Source: Psychromonas ingrahamii 37
Lineage (GTDB): Bacteria > Pseudomonadota > Gammaproteobacteria > Enterobacterales > Psychromonadaceae
Direction: 5' to 3'
Length of the DNA: 64,000 bases
Assembly (NCBI RefSeq): GCF_000015285.1
Contig: NC_008709.1
Location: 3,782,001-3,846,000 of the forward strand
Shown here: positions 46,882 to 56,268 of the stretch, in pieces
How positions within the stretch are numbered: position 1 is the first letter of the stretch
Layout of the letters: every line of letters begins with the position of its first letter
The notes under the pieces: generated by a model
What the model saw: the letters and a program-made list of their open reading frames with translations, nothing else
What the model was told of the DNA's origin: nothing
Databases searched by the model: none
Translations under genes and position numbers: made by a program

Positions 46882-47436
46882 AAAACTTCCTAGAAATGCA
46901 TAACGAGGCTGTAGAATTTCTCATTTTCAGCCTATCCGCTTAAAATAAAAACCAAGGTAATTTATATTTACTTGATATTCAACGGATCATTCAAATTTTA
47001 ATAAGTGACTGATTAAATTGAGTGGTAAATTGGTTTATTGGGGGTGTAGGGCGGATTATTTAATATTAGGGCTTCACCCTTGATTTAATGCAGGCTGTTT
47101 CTTAACTTCTCTATATTATGTATCATTCGCGTCAGGTTTTGCGTTTTGCTCGAATGGCATGACCAAAATTATTAAAAAAGCAAAAAGAAAGACCCCAGTC
47201 CCCTTATTGTTCATCATTAAGTCGTATTGTAGCTGCGAGTAAAAAAACAAGATAATGCAAAATGAAAGACCTGGCCCCGTGCCCCCAATGGGTGGCTATG
47301 TAATTGGTAATGGGTGGCTATCTAATTGCAGTGGGTAAATATTCGCCAATTATTATGGGTGTGTATGTAAGGCTAGTTCCAATGGGTGGCTAAGTAAGTT
47401 CTATCTGAATGAGATTAACTATTGGATAGATACTAA
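46882..47436. other. REP-containing gap between helicase and CHAT genes
   Basis: No gene. Four GGGTGGC/GGGTGTG-type cores occur at about 47284, 47309, 47352 and 47386, plus ATATTCGCCAATTATTATGG, nearly the same as the sequence upstream of the RAYT gene at 18030-18046. Hence the RAYT-linked repeats have invaded the otherwise tight cluster. The CHAT promoter must lie between 46882 and these repeats if the gene is expressed separately. Confidence 0.6.
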
Positions 47437-49923
47437 CTAAACATTACCAACTTCTGTAAAAGCAATACTATTCTTACCTAATCTTGCGAGAAGATTTACA
47501 GTGTCGATAGATACAACAACGTTCTCATCATCAAATTTTATAAATTCCTTATAGAACTTGATCAGCTCTGATGCAACAGATCTACTAAATCCATAATTTT
47601 GTAGTGATATTTCAAACTTGTCATTTGTTCCTAACTCTAGATAGGTTGAAAGATTGATACCTGCCCCCTCGCTCCCCAAAGAGTTAACTAGATGTTGATA
47701 ATAATGGTTTATGTATAACTCCAATTCATAACCAATATCATGCTCTATAGAAGAGATGACCCCATTGATTATAGCGTTAACATGAGCCTTATTTGTCCGG
47801 TCGAAGTTTTCGATAGGCCCTCCTCTATAAATAACCACAGTTGAACAATTATCCAAAGAATTATTAATAATATCCTTTAATGAAAAACCATGAATCCATT
47901 GTTGAGCAATGCGGTAAAGCCTATTAATTTGAGCTGTTGAGAACTTTAACTTATAAACTTTGCAGACCCTTTCAAACAACGGATAAGTATCGCTACCGTT
48001 TAATGAACTCAATATTACTGGCTGTTCTTTAATATCGGAAAGAACGTTTATATGTCGCTCAATGGATATATTATGCCCAATAGCAAATAACTGCCGTGGT
48101 ACTTCATTGATCCCACTATCTCTAAGTTTGTCCTCTAACACTTTAAATAATCCACTATGGAACTTTTTTGGTACTAAGTTCATCAAACTTGAAGGATGAT
48201 TTTTTTGTTTATTCTCCATATAGTCTGAAAGAATCATGTTAGATATTTGATCCATAATTCTTTCTTGTTTCTCCTCATTTAATGGACCATCCTTTAGTAC
48301 ATTAATAATCTTTCGACCACGCATTAAGCGTTTTAATGCAGATGTGTCAGCTTTCACTTCATTCTTTTTCTCAACAAGAGTTGAGATGTTTCCCCAACTA
48401 CTTGAAGTGTCTCGCATACAAAAAATGTTGCCATCTAACTCTTTGGTATATCTTCCGGCACGCCCCGCTAGATTCCAAAAATCTAACTTTGTTTTGTTAG
48501 TAATTTTGCCTCTAGTTTTAAACGATCTTAAAAACAAATTACCTGTTGGTAAATTAACACCTTCTAATAAAGTTGATGTGCAAAACAAGTAAGCTATTTC
48601 ACGAGATTGATAAAGACTTTCGATAATACTTCGTACATTTTTTGGTAAGTCAGCATTATGAAATGCAACGCCTTTTAACAATAAATCAGAAAGGAAATAC
48701 TCTTCATGAATCAATTCTTTAATATTTTTAGATGCTGCAACTAATTTTGGATTCGTTAATAAAGGTAAGTCCTCAGCAAATAATACAGCATCACTTACTG
48801 AGCCTGATTTAGAAGTACAGTAGATTAGTGAGGATTTAGAAGTAACGCTCCGAATGAAGCTAAACATATCTTCAATTTTCAACTCTTTTGTATGTGTATA
48901 AAATTCTTTACTTACTTCATTATAAAACTGACTACTATTATTCAATAAATCGATAAAAAACAAATTCTGTGTTACTGGACCTTCTATTGCTTCAATTGAA
49001 TTTCGACCATCTAGCCCAAACGATTCTAAGAATACTGAAGGATTACTTATAACAGGAGAACTAAAGATTACTTTACAAGTAGGCAATCTTTTTCTAGTTT
49101 CTTGAATAACTTTAAAGGATGTCATTGATCGCTCATCATCATCACCAAGTTTGTGTGCTTCATCAACAACCAATACATCAATTGATAGTTCTAAGTCGGT
49201 ATAAATTAAATTATTGAATCGTTCAGGAGTTAAAATTAAGATATTTATCTTATCTTCAATATAGGATTGTGCATTCTTTGATAAATTTACATTACCCCAG
49301 CCTTCAACTTTTATTGTCTTTCTGATTTCCCTTATATATTCTTCAATGAGTACTTTGGTAGGTACTAAAATAACTACATTTTTTTTATTACTGATACAGT
49401 CAAATATATAGCTTCTAATTATAAATGACTTGCCAAATGACGTTGGACCTGAAAAACTAAAGTTATCAAGCTCAGTTAAACTAGTAAAAACTTCATACTG
49501 TGAGTCTGTAAACACTTCATTCCCGAAAGGCAACTTCTGTCTATCTCTTTTTAGAATGTTGCTAACTTCACGCTCGTAAGGCAACGGATGTTCATCCTTA
49601 TCAAATCTTGATTCGGAAAAAAACAGGCCAAGCTTGGTGAAAATAGACCTAGCCATACTACCCAAAGCAGGCTTTTTCTCCGAGACTCCAAGTAATTTTA
49701 CAATAATACGATAAGCTAATACTCTATACTCAGATTCTTCTGACAGACTAAAGATATCCGCATATCTACATAAATCATCAGTTTTTTTTGATGTTATAAA
49801 CGACGGAATTTTAAGCTTGCTATCTGCGTAAGCAATCGAAAGTGTTTGATATAAAGCATTAAAATGAACGCTTTTAATTGAGTCTGTGGTTAATTTATCT
49901 ATTAAAGTTATATTAGCACTCAT
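47437..49923 (-). CDS. Ski2-like DExH-box helicase
   Basis: An 828-residue superfamily 2 helicase. Motifs in order: Walker A SGPTSFGKS (158-166), Ia ILVPTKVL, Ib LTPERF, II VVDEAHKL (252-259), III FSSPV (usually SAT), IV-like LIYCTS, V TLLEGVNLPTGN (451-462), VI NLAGRAGRY (484-492). The N-terminal 130 residues and the C-terminal ~320 are unfamiliar. The pattern resembles Ski2/Hel308-type and HamB (Hachiman) helicases. It begins three bases after the stop of the trypsin-like gene, so the two are co-translated. Its role could be recognition or remodelling of foreign nucleic acid. Confidence 0.88.
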   Translation of the reverse strand: MSANITLIDKLTTDSIKSVHFNALYQTLSIAYADSKLKIPSFITSKKTDDLCRYADIFSLSEESEYRVLAYRIIVKLLGVSEKKPALGSMARSIFTKLGLFFSESRFDKDEHPLPYEREVSNILKRDRQKLPFGNEVFTDSQYEVFTSLTELDNFSFSGPTSFGKSFIIRSYIFDCISNKKNVVILVPTKVLIEEYIREIRKTIKVEGWGNVNLSKNAQSYIEDKINILILTPERFNNLIYTDLELSIDVLVVDEAHKLGDDDERSMTSFKVIQETRKRLPTCKVIFSSPVISNPSVFLESFGLDGRNSIEAIEGPVTQNLFFIDLLNNSSQFYNEVSKEFYTHTKELKIEDMFSFIRSVTSKSSLIYCTSKSGSVSDAVLFAEDLPLLTNPKLVAASKNIKELIHEEYFLSDLLLKGVAFHNADLPKNVRSIIESLYQSREIAYLFCTSTLLEGVNLPTGNLFLRSFKTRGKITNKTKLDFWNLAGRAGRYTKELDGNIFCMRDTSSSWGNISTLVEKKNEVKADTSALKRLMRGRKIINVLKDGPLNEEKQERIMDQISNMILSDYMENKQKNHPSSLMNLVPKKFHSGLFKVLEDKLRDSGINEVPRQLFAIGHNISIERHINVLSDIKEQPVILSSLNGSDTYPLFERVCKVYKLKFSTAQINRLYRIAQQWIHGFSLKDIINNSLDNCSTVVIYRGGPIENFDRTNKAHVNAIINGVISSIEHDIGYELELYINHYYQHLVNSLGSEGAGINLSTYLELGTNDKFEISLQNYGFSRSVASELIKFYKEFIKFDDENVVVSIDTVNLLARLGKNSIAFTEVGNV

Positions 49924-49926
49924 ATA

Positions 49927-51432
49927 TCAACCGTTTATATTTGAATTGATTTTAGCATGCATCAATTTATTTAACTCTCCGACCTCATTGATCGGAATCA
50001 AGTACAGATAACATGTTTTCCCCATAAATAGATGTTCATCAAATATAGAAGAAATCATTGCATGCTTATCTTTTAAGTGAACCATTATGTTATCTTTTAT
50101 CGCTTGCTTCTTATCATTCAAGTTTCTTACACTATAGACATCAGAATCAATATCTAATCTGTAAGTACTTAATAAGCCAAAGTTATATTCAACATGCATT
50201 TCATTTTCTGGCAGTATTAACTTAGAAATTAAATCTGCATATTTAATTGATACTGATTGCTGAACGAAGCTTTGCTCAAGTAGCAAGGAGCTTCCACTTG
50301 CATTATTGTTAGCATCAATTAAGGAGTTGGCACATTTATCAACCGCTTCAACAAGATCGCTATCACTAAAGAATTTAGTCATCACGAATTCAAATTTTTC
50401 AGGAAGGAACTCTCTGATATGAATGGAGCTGAATTCATTCTGTTTCGTTGATTTATATAACGTTGGGGCTAAAAGATCGGACTCAACCAAATTTTGTAGT
50501 AATGCTGGCTTACTATATATATCTTGAGGCTCAGATAGGAATTTATTGAAGGCTTCAAACACTTTCATTTGATCACCTTGCGACAATTCAACTTCTCTGG
50601 GTGGAAATACACTTCTACTCATATTTTCAGTCAAATAGTCAACAATTTTTGATAAATCAAACTTGTTAGAATCAGAAAATGGAAGTGAATATACTTTGAT
50701 TTTATTATTATTTTCTAGATTATGTTCGTAATAAAAATCAAAACAAGTATCAATAAATGAAGTACTTATATTTTTAGACAATAAACTAAAGTTATAGTTT
50801 ATTGTAATAGATGATTTTAAGGAAAGTTCATGGAGTAGCTCACGAGTAATTAATTCTGCACCAATATCGTTGTTTTCCTCGTTATCAGTCAGAATCGCGT
50901 GAATAGTTGGAGTGTTATTTGTGTCAATTGAAAATATTGGTGTTCCAGAATACCCAGGTATAACTTGACTCTTAGGTAAAAAATCAGAGAAAGTTGAACT
51001 TTTCAAATTATATAAAACATACGACTGTTCTTTTACTCTCTTATTATCTAAGAGAATACAAGCTTTGTCATGTTTCCACATCAAATAATCATTAGCATCA
51101 TCAAAAGAGCACTTCAATAATTCTAAGCCAGGTTGTTCACTTTCTAGTTCTAACAGAGCAACATCTGATTTGTCTGATTTAAAAGAAGCTATAGCTTTAA
51201 CTGGTTCTCGATCTTGAAATTTGATTGTAATTTGTGAATTATCAATGTTTGCAGGACAACTCCTACATGCATTTACTCCTGAAGATATAAGCTTACAACT
51301 TGGCTTATCAATGCAAATACTATGCTTTGAAGTAATAACATACTTGCTTTTTCCACAAGCACTTTTGAAAGCAAACCCAGTGCTCTCAGGTGCTCCAACT
51401 TTTATAGATACAATATTATTTTGATAGGTCAT
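49927..51432 (-). CDS. trypsin-like serine protease
   Basis: 501 residues without signal peptide, so cytoplasmic. The N-terminal ~200 form a chymotrypsin-fold protease with all catalytic residues: His37 (YVITSKHSI), Asp90 (KSDVALLEL) and Ser162 (IPGYSGTPIF). A Cys-rich insert lies between (CKLISSGVNACRSCP, ~46-60). The remaining ~300 residues are unfamiliar, mostly alpha/beta, perhaps a sensor or substrate adapter. It overlaps the MBL gene by 17 bases and is followed by the helicase after three bases. Intracellular trypsin-like proteases of this sort are typical of conflict systems such as AVAST type 1. Confidence 0.87.
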   Translation of the reverse strand: MTYQNNIVSIKVGAPESTGFAFKSACGKSKYVITSKHSICIDKPSCKLISSGVNACRSCPANIDNSQITIKFQDREPVKAIASFKSDKSDVALLELESEQPGLELLKCSFDDANDYLMWKHDKACILLDNKRVKEQSYVLYNLKSSTFSDFLPKSQVIPGYSGTPIFSIDTNNTPTIHAILTDNEENNDIGAELITRELLHELSLKSSITINYNFSLLSKNISTSFIDTCFDFYYEHNLENNNKIKVYSLPFSDSNKFDLSKIVDYLTENMSRSVFPPREVELSQGDQMKVFEAFNKFLSEPQDIYSKPALLQNLVESDLLAPTLYKSTKQNEFSSIHIREFLPEKFEFVMTKFFSDSDLVEAVDKCANSLIDANNNASGSSLLLEQSFVQQSVSIKYADLISKLILPENEMHVEYNFGLLSTYRLDIDSDVYSVRNLNDKKQAIKDNIMVHLKDKHAMISSIFDEHLFMGKTCYLYLIPINEVGELNKLMHAKINSNING

Positions 51433-52453
51433 ATGTGAACTCTAAGGCATTATCCAATGGGAAATGGCATCTGTCTTCAAATGATTGTGTAAAAGTTTTG
51501 ATCCTGTCGCTCTCCGAGGTAAAGTGTATAAATGACTCAGGAAATCTTTTGGTAAGTCTGGCGATAGTTTTCATTGAAGGGTGACCATGAGTATTATAGC
51601 CATCGCTGCAAACAACAAAATTCTCACAATCAATTTGGTTAAAAAATTCCTGACTATTATTATGTTCGCTAGAGTGATGTGACAGTTTAACAAGGTCAAA
51701 AATTTGTGGTTTATCCTGATCCGCTAGATAGGCTTCCACAATATCCATATGGCAATCACCAAGAAATAATAAACGATTATCGCCATATTCTAATATGAAA
51801 GCAAAAGAGGAACCGTTAGGCTCTCTAGTATCTGGCTCGAATGTATCTTCTAAATTGATAGCGTCTAAAGCGTCGTCAAGACAAGTATAATTGACATTTT
51901 TAGATGCCTTTTTACTTTTAGCCAAACGTTCTTCTTCTTTTTTTACTGCCACCTTCTCTTCTCTAATAGCCCAGCTTTTTAGCTTACTCATTTTAGATAT
52001 ATTTGGTGAAATAAACCGAAGAGTAATATCCCCAAGTTCTATAGTGTTTAAACTACCCTCATGAACTACAAGGCTCTCTATATCAATATTTGTATCCTTG
52101 ACGGTTTTATATAAGTTCAAGTCTTGTCGATATGATGCTTTTCCAGAATCTACAAATTGATCGTCTTCTAGTTCAGCTACCGTGTTAAAAATAATCTTGT
52201 TAATTTTAACAATATTATTGGTGATCAAACCTGTAAACCCACCAATGTGATCGTCATCGTTGTGAGTAAGTATAGCTAAATCAATATCTTTATTACCACC
52301 TAAGATACGCGTTAGTACACTCGTAACCGTCAATCTGCCAACGCCCTTACTCGGACCTGAGTCTATTAATATTTTCTTATTGGAGACTAGATCAGTGATG
52401 AGAGTACAATCACCTACGCCTGCATTTATGAATTGAATTTTAAGTTGAGACAT
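51416..52453 (-). CDS. ComEC-like metallo-beta-lactamase-fold protein
   Basis: 345 residues, a whole MBL domain of the ComEC/Rec2 branch: FINAGVGDCTLI at the N-terminus, LIDSGPSKG, the metal motif LTHNDDDHIGG (62-72), LLFLGDCHMD, and LSHHSSEHNN with the distal His. Such domains hydrolyse nucleic acids or nucleotides. A charged Lys/Glu-rich insert (~165-185) is unusual. It has no membrane segments, unlike ComEC. It is the first gene of the leftward operon and overlaps the protease gene. No strong ribosome site is visible. Confidence 0.87.
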   Translation of the reverse strand: MSQLKIQFINAGVGDCTLITDLVSNKKILIDSGPSKGVGRLTVTSVLTRILGGNKDIDLAILTHNDDDHIGGFTGLITNNIVKINKIIFNTVAELEDDQFVDSGKASYRQDLNLYKTVKDTNIDIESLVVHEGSLNTIELGDITLRFISPNISKMSKLKSWAIREEKVAVKKEEERLAKSKKASKNVNYTCLDDALDAINLEDTFEPDTREPNGSSFAFILEYGDNRLLFLGDCHMDIVEAYLADQDKPQIFDLVKLSHHSSEHNNSQEFFNQIDCENFVVCSDGYNTHGHPSMKTIARLTKRFPESFIHFTSESDRIKTFTQSFEDRCHFPLDNALEFTYDLSK

Positions 52454-52773
52454 TACGTAAACAACAATTATGCACTTGGATAGTGTACTCTAACACAATC
52501 AAACATGATTTTAATGTGACATAGATTAAAGGACTATTAAGTCAAAGAGTTACACTTACTTTCACACACACAAATAATTGATATAAATTAGGTTAAGAGC
52601 ACTTGAAGATAACCTGTTAATGCACAGGAGACTATGTAGGAAGTACATATAGTGAAAGCGCGGATGTTTGATAGCCGGAGAGCTATGTTAACACTATGGC
52701 TGAACTATCGAACTGAGAATGCCAAGCTTTGAGAATATCTCTTAAATACTCTGTATTCAGTTGTTAATTAAGA

Positions 52774-52810
52774 AAATAAAAAATGCGAATCCTCAATTAT
52801 AAAGATTCGC
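52774..52810 (-). terminator. terminator downstream of yhiN
   Basis: On the minus strand GCGAATC pairs with GATTCGC and is followed by ATTTTTTATTTT. It lies ~240 bases after the yhiN-like stop codon, which is further than usual, suggesting that DNA was inserted between gene and terminator or that a small gene was lost. Confidence 0.65.
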
Positions 52811-52940
52811 CTTTCAAAATATTTTGACCCTAGTTAGTCACAAACTTCATTACCAGTCATCAACAGGAGGACATCTACAGAACAGATTTCCACCACCATA
52901 AACGTAAAATTACTTAAGGCGTTTCTGGTGTTCACTTCCA

Positions 52941-53008
52941 AACGAAGACAATCTATTTCCTTTAAATACAGAAACTTACCTTGAATATGGAAAAAGATTG
53001 TCTTCGTT
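52941..53008. repeat. 14-base inverted repeat beside yhiN
   Basis: AACGAAGACAATCT (52941-52954) and AGATTGTCTTCGTT (52995-53008) are perfect reverse complements with a 40-base loop, and a third related AGTCTTCGTTCT follows at 53019. The core CGAAGACAAT also occurs in both ~320-base repeats at 24223 and 25151. Confidence 0.8.
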
Positions 53009-53045
53009 GAGTTCAAATAGTCTTCGTTCTAATTCCATGATTACA

Positions 53046-54248
53046 TTAAACCTCTTGCCCTGCTGCCCAGCCACATGCCCATGCCCATTGGAAATTAAAT
53101 CCTCCCAGCCAACCGGTCACATCTAATGCTTCGCCGATAAAATACAAACCAGCCACACTTTTGCAGGCAAAGGTTTTTGATGAGACAAAATCGGTATCGA
53201 TACCACCAAGGGTGACTTCTGCGGTGCGATAGCCCTCTGTACCGTTAATTTCTGGGGACCAGTGCTGAAAGAGTTGGGTGATCTCCTGAAGCTGCTTTTC
53301 GTGATACTGTTTAAGCGGTAAGCTTTCGATCTCTGAAAATGCTAATAAACACTCAACAACACGTTTGGGTAACTGTTGCGCTAACACTGTTTTCAAGGCT
53401 TGATCGGGATGATTTTTCTGGGCATGTAACAGCTCAGCAAAAAGATCCAGGTCAGGTAGAAGATCTAAGCTGATTTTCTCACCCACCTGCCAGTAATTTG
53501 ATATTTGCAAAATAACTGGGCCGCTTAACCCACGATGGGTAAATAACAGCGCTTCGCTAAAGCTTATATCTTTGCTTTTTTTACCGCTGGTTACCTGGCA
53601 AGTTGCCCGTGCTGGTAGACCAATACCGGATAATTCAGCAAATTTTTCTTTTTGGCTCGGCTGCAGGGTGAAAGGGACTAAGCCTGCCCGGGTCGCTTTA
53701 ACTGGTATTTCATATTGGTCGGCAATTTTATAAGCCAGCGGTGTTGCCCCCATTTTAGGTAAAGATAACCCCCCCGTAGCAACCACCAATGAGTGGCATT
53801 CATAATCGCCTAATTTAGTTTGTACGGAGAAATGGTTATCTGCTAATTTGGCATGACTGAATATTTCACATTGAACTTGGACTTGTACCCCTGCCTCTTT
53901 AGCCTCATTAAGTAACATGGCGACAATTTGCTTGGCACTATCATCACAGAATAGTTGTCCGTGATCGCGTTCATTCCAGCTTATTTTGTGTTTATCTACC
54001 AGCGCAATAAAATCCCACTGGGTATAACGGCTTAATGCCGATTTGACAAAATGCGGATTATCACAAAGGAAATTAGCCGGCTCCGTATAGAGATTGGTGA
54101 AATTACAACGTCCACCACCACTCATAATTATTTTTTGACCTGCTCGCTTAGCATGTTCAAGTACTAAAACCTTACGCCCGCGCTTGCCCGCTTCAATCGC
54201 ACACATCAGCCCCGATGCACCTGCACCTATGATAATTACATCCCACAT
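53046..54248 (-). CDS. yhiN: YhiN/BaiN-family flavoprotein
   Basis: A 400-residue NAD(P)/FAD-dependent oxidoreductase of the HI0933/YhiN family. The N-terminal Rossmann dinucleotide motif is DVIIIGAGASGLMCAIEAGK, then RAGQKIIMSGGGRCNFTN, the family signature. The C-terminus has GLYFIGEALDVTGWLGGFN and QWAWACGWAAG. The physiological substrate is uncertain. The gene is intact; GGGG precedes its ATG. Some Tn7-like elements are reported to use yhiN as an attachment gene, which is relevant because its 3' end faces the island. Confidence 0.88.
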   Translation of the reverse strand: MWDVIIIGAGASGLMCAIEAGKRGRKVLVLEHAKRAGQKIIMSGGGRCNFTNLYTEPANFLCDNPHFVKSALSRYTQWDFIALVDKHKISWNERDHGQLFCDDSAKQIVAMLLNEAKEAGVQVQVQCEIFSHAKLADNHFSVQTKLGDYECHSLVVATGGLSLPKMGATPLAYKIADQYEIPVKATRAGLVPFTLQPSQKEKFAELSGIGLPARATCQVTSGKKSKDISFSEALLFTHRGLSGPVILQISNYWQVGEKISLDLLPDLDLFAELLHAQKNHPDQALKTVLAQQLPKRVVECLLAFSEIESLPLKQYHEKQLQEITQLFQHWSPEINGTEGYRTAEVTLGGIDTDFVSSKTFACKSVAGLYFIGEALDVTGWLGGFNFQWAWACGWAAGQEV

Positions 54249-54651
54249 ATTTCACCCCATCAATTAATGCGCTAAGGATACACTATTTAAAGGGGAGTTC
54301 GACAAGCATTCACTACCGCAAAGAAACTTAAAAACAGTCCATTGTTAGCAGTTAACATTAACTTTACATTAATTAGATTAAATTTATATTTTTTTGGATG
54401 GTATGTCTTCAACTCCCCTATTGATAGGGTGCATTTAAAACTGGTCTTAAAAATATAAAACGGATCAATTACCCCATTTAACCGATCAGAGTGTTCTATT
54501 TGGGCGCAGGAAAAATGCATGATGGGTCACTAGCAGGGAAAAGTCTTGCAGCGCAGTCTTGGTCTGGTATTTGCTTATCGATAAAATAGAAATGGAAGCT
54601 GATAAATGGAAATTGATGATCGCGTAAAATAGGAAGCTGTAAAATAAATAG
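54249..54651. other. spacer between yhiN and fkpA terminator
   Basis: About 400 bases, AT-rich, with the yhiN promoter expected near its left edge. Reading frames here have no ribosome sites and no protein character. Confidence 0.4.
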
Positions 54652-54684
54652 CCCAAAAAAAAGGCCACTAAAGCGGCCTTGATA
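54652..54684 (-). terminator. terminator of fkpA
   Basis: On the minus strand AAGGCCGC and GTGGCCTT pair around TTTA and run into eight or nine T residues. A textbook intrinsic terminator ~20 bases after the fkpA stop. Confidence 0.9.
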
Positions 54685-54704
54685 TTAACACTTGATGCTA
54701 GTTA

Positions 54705-55487
54705 TTATTCTGGAGAAACCGCGGCTTTAGGAGCTTCGAGATCTAATAATTCAACTTCAAAAATCAGAGTTGCACCAGGAGGAATTGAACCTGCACCTTG
54801 CTCTCCGTAAGCTAATTCAGCTGGGATAACAAACTTGTATTTTTCGCCAACACTCATCAACTGCACACCTTCCGTCCAACCAGGAATAACGCGGTTAAGC
54901 GGGAACTTAGCAGGTTCACCACGACTGATTGAGCTATCAAATTCAGTTCCGTCAACCAAGGTTCCTACATAATGTACTGTTACTGTATCTTCAGCTTGAG
55001 GTTTAGGCCCTTCTGCTGCAGTCATTACTGAGTACTGTAAACCAGAGTCAGTCACGGTAACACCCTCGGCCTTGGCATTTTCAGTTAAAAATAGTGCTGC
55101 TTGTGCAGCCATCTTTTCGCCTTCTTCTTTCATTTTAGTTTCTGCGGCAGCTTGTACTTGTTTACCATAAGCATTGACGGTTGCAACCACCTCTTCCTCG
55201 GTTAACTTAGAATTACCACGTAGCGAATCAGTAACACCGGCAATAATAGCTTCTGTATCAAGGGTCTCTAATCCGAATTCAGCTTGTTTAGCAACACCCG
55301 CTTTAATCTGTGTTGAAAATGAGGCACCAATTGCATAGGCAGCTTTCTCAGCATCATTTTCGAAAGCTACTTTTTCTACAACTTCTTCTTGTACTTTTTC
55401 TTGAGCGACGGGCTCTGGTTTGTCTTCACACCCTACAGTAAATGCTACCGCAGCGGCTAATAACGAAACTTTAAATACATTTTTCAT
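54705..55487 (-). CDS. fkpA: FKBP-type peptidyl-prolyl isomerase FkpA
   Basis: 260 residues: N-terminal signal (MKNVFKVSLLAAAVAFTVGC) with Cys20 as a possible lipidation site, an FKBP_N dimerisation domain (AYAIGASFSTQIKAG, ~50-140) and a C-terminal FKBP fold (TVHYVGTLVDGTEFDSSISR, NRVIPGWTEGVQLM, GSIPPGATLIFEVELL). It catalyses proline isomerisation and acts as a chaperone in the periplasm. Ribosome site GGAGTAAC directly before the ATG. Divergent from slyX, as in many gammaproteobacteria. The C-terminal AVSPE tail is short and unremarkable. Confidence 0.95.
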   Translation of the reverse strand: MKNVFKVSLLAAAVAFTVGCEDKPEPVAQEKVQEEVVEKVAFENDAEKAAYAIGASFSTQIKAGVAKQAEFGLETLDTEAIIAGVTDSLRGNSKLTEEEVVATVNAYGKQVQAAAETKMKEEGEKMAAQAALFLTENAKAEGVTVTDSGLQYSVMTAAEGPKPQAEDTVTVHYVGTLVDGTEFDSSISRGEPAKFPLNRVIPGWTEGVQLMSVGEKYKFVIPAELAYGEQGAGSIPPGATLIFEVELLDLEAPKAAVSPE

Positions 55488-55991
55488 TGTTACTCCAAAT
55501 TGTTTCTTATTATTAAATTAACTGTTTTTTTGTTTTCTCTTTCTTAAAAAGAGAAAAAACGAGGATTAAAATTTTCAGATTTTCACAACTCTAGCGCTAA
55601 TGATAAGGAAATTCAATTAACGATATAATTTATTACAGCGCCTTAAGTTAATACTATCAAATAGTTGTTTTGTTATTGCATCTTATTTTAGAATTTTTTT
55701 ATTAACACCAGTAATACTGGTCGACATAAGGCTGCGGGCAACAGAAATTGCCAAAGCTAACACTTACGATGTCTAATAATAAGATTTTTCTTGCCAATAA
55801 ATTCTGAAATCTATTTTTCCCAGTGCACACTATAACGCACCGTTTATTGACAGGTAAACACCGAAGTAGTTCATCTTTATTTATAGATAGAAAAAAAACA
55901 TCTCTTAAAGCAGAAGTAGTATACTTAAAGACTTAGTTAAAAAATGGCTTAGTTAAAAAACGCTTTATTGCCCTAAAAGATAGGAAGCAGA
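55488..55991. other. fkpA-slyX divergent spacer
   Basis: About 500 bases holding the promoters of both genes. A near-palindrome TTTTCTCTTT/AAAAGAGAAAA at 55534-55557 lies in the fkpA leader. No gene. Confidence 0.4.
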
Positions 55992-56201
55992 ATGGATAAG
56001 GAAAAACGCATTGAACAACTGGAAATGAAAGTCGCCTTTCATGAAGACAATATTGAGACCTTAAATGAAGAAATCTTTCAACAACAACGCAAATTACAAT
56101 TAATTAGCGAACAACTTGCGGTGCTGGCAATAAAATTAAAAGATGCCCAGCCCAACCAACTTGCATCGGAAAAAGAAGAGATGGCACCTCCTCATTATTA
56201 G
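55992..56201 (+). CDS. slyX: SlyX protein
   Basis: 69 residues, almost entirely heptad-repeat coiled coil (RIEQLEMKVAFHEDNIETLN, EEIFQQQRKLQLISEQLAVL). SlyX is a small conserved protein of unknown role, typically next to fkpA/slyD in gammaproteobacteria. The start ATG has AGGAAG six bases upstream. The C-terminal PPHY is the usual ending. Confidence 0.93.
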   Translation: MDKEKRIEQLEMKVAFHEDNIETLNEEIFQQQRKLQLISEQLAVLAIKLKDAQPNQLASEKEEMAPPHY

Positions 56202-56210
56202 TAAGGTAAT

Positions 56211-56247
56211 ATTGAAGCTTTTGAATACTGAAAAAGCTTCAATATTT
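56211..56247 (+). terminator. terminator-like hairpin after slyX
   Basis: ATTGAAGCTT and AAGCTTCAAT form a perfect ten-base stem followed by ATTTTGG. The T-run is short. It also lies between convergent genes, 26 bases from the end of the pilV-like gene. Confidence 0.6.
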
Positions 56248-56268
56248 TGGTGGTAAACGCGCTGCAGA

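Larger units (their letters stand above)
52454..53045. other. junction between the island and yhiN
   Basis: No credible gene: a 60-codon ORF at 52834-53016 overlaps structured DNA and has no good ribosome site. The promoter of the MBL-protease-helicase operon must lie near 52460-52560. Two structures are listed separately: a terminator at 52774-52810 and an inverted repeat at 52941-53008. Confidence 0.45.

Noticed and set aside
43230-52453. Direct assignment as AVAST type 1 or Hachiman
   Set aside because: The cluster has no STAND ATPase for AVAST type 1 and no DUF1837 HamA for Hachiman; only single components resemble those systems.
52834-53016. 60-residue ORF left of yhiN
   Set aside because: It spans the 14-base inverted repeat, lacks a ribosome site and resembles no protein.
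54486-54668. 60-residue ORF between yhiN and fkpA
   Set aside because: Overlaps the fkpA terminator region and lacks a ribosome site.
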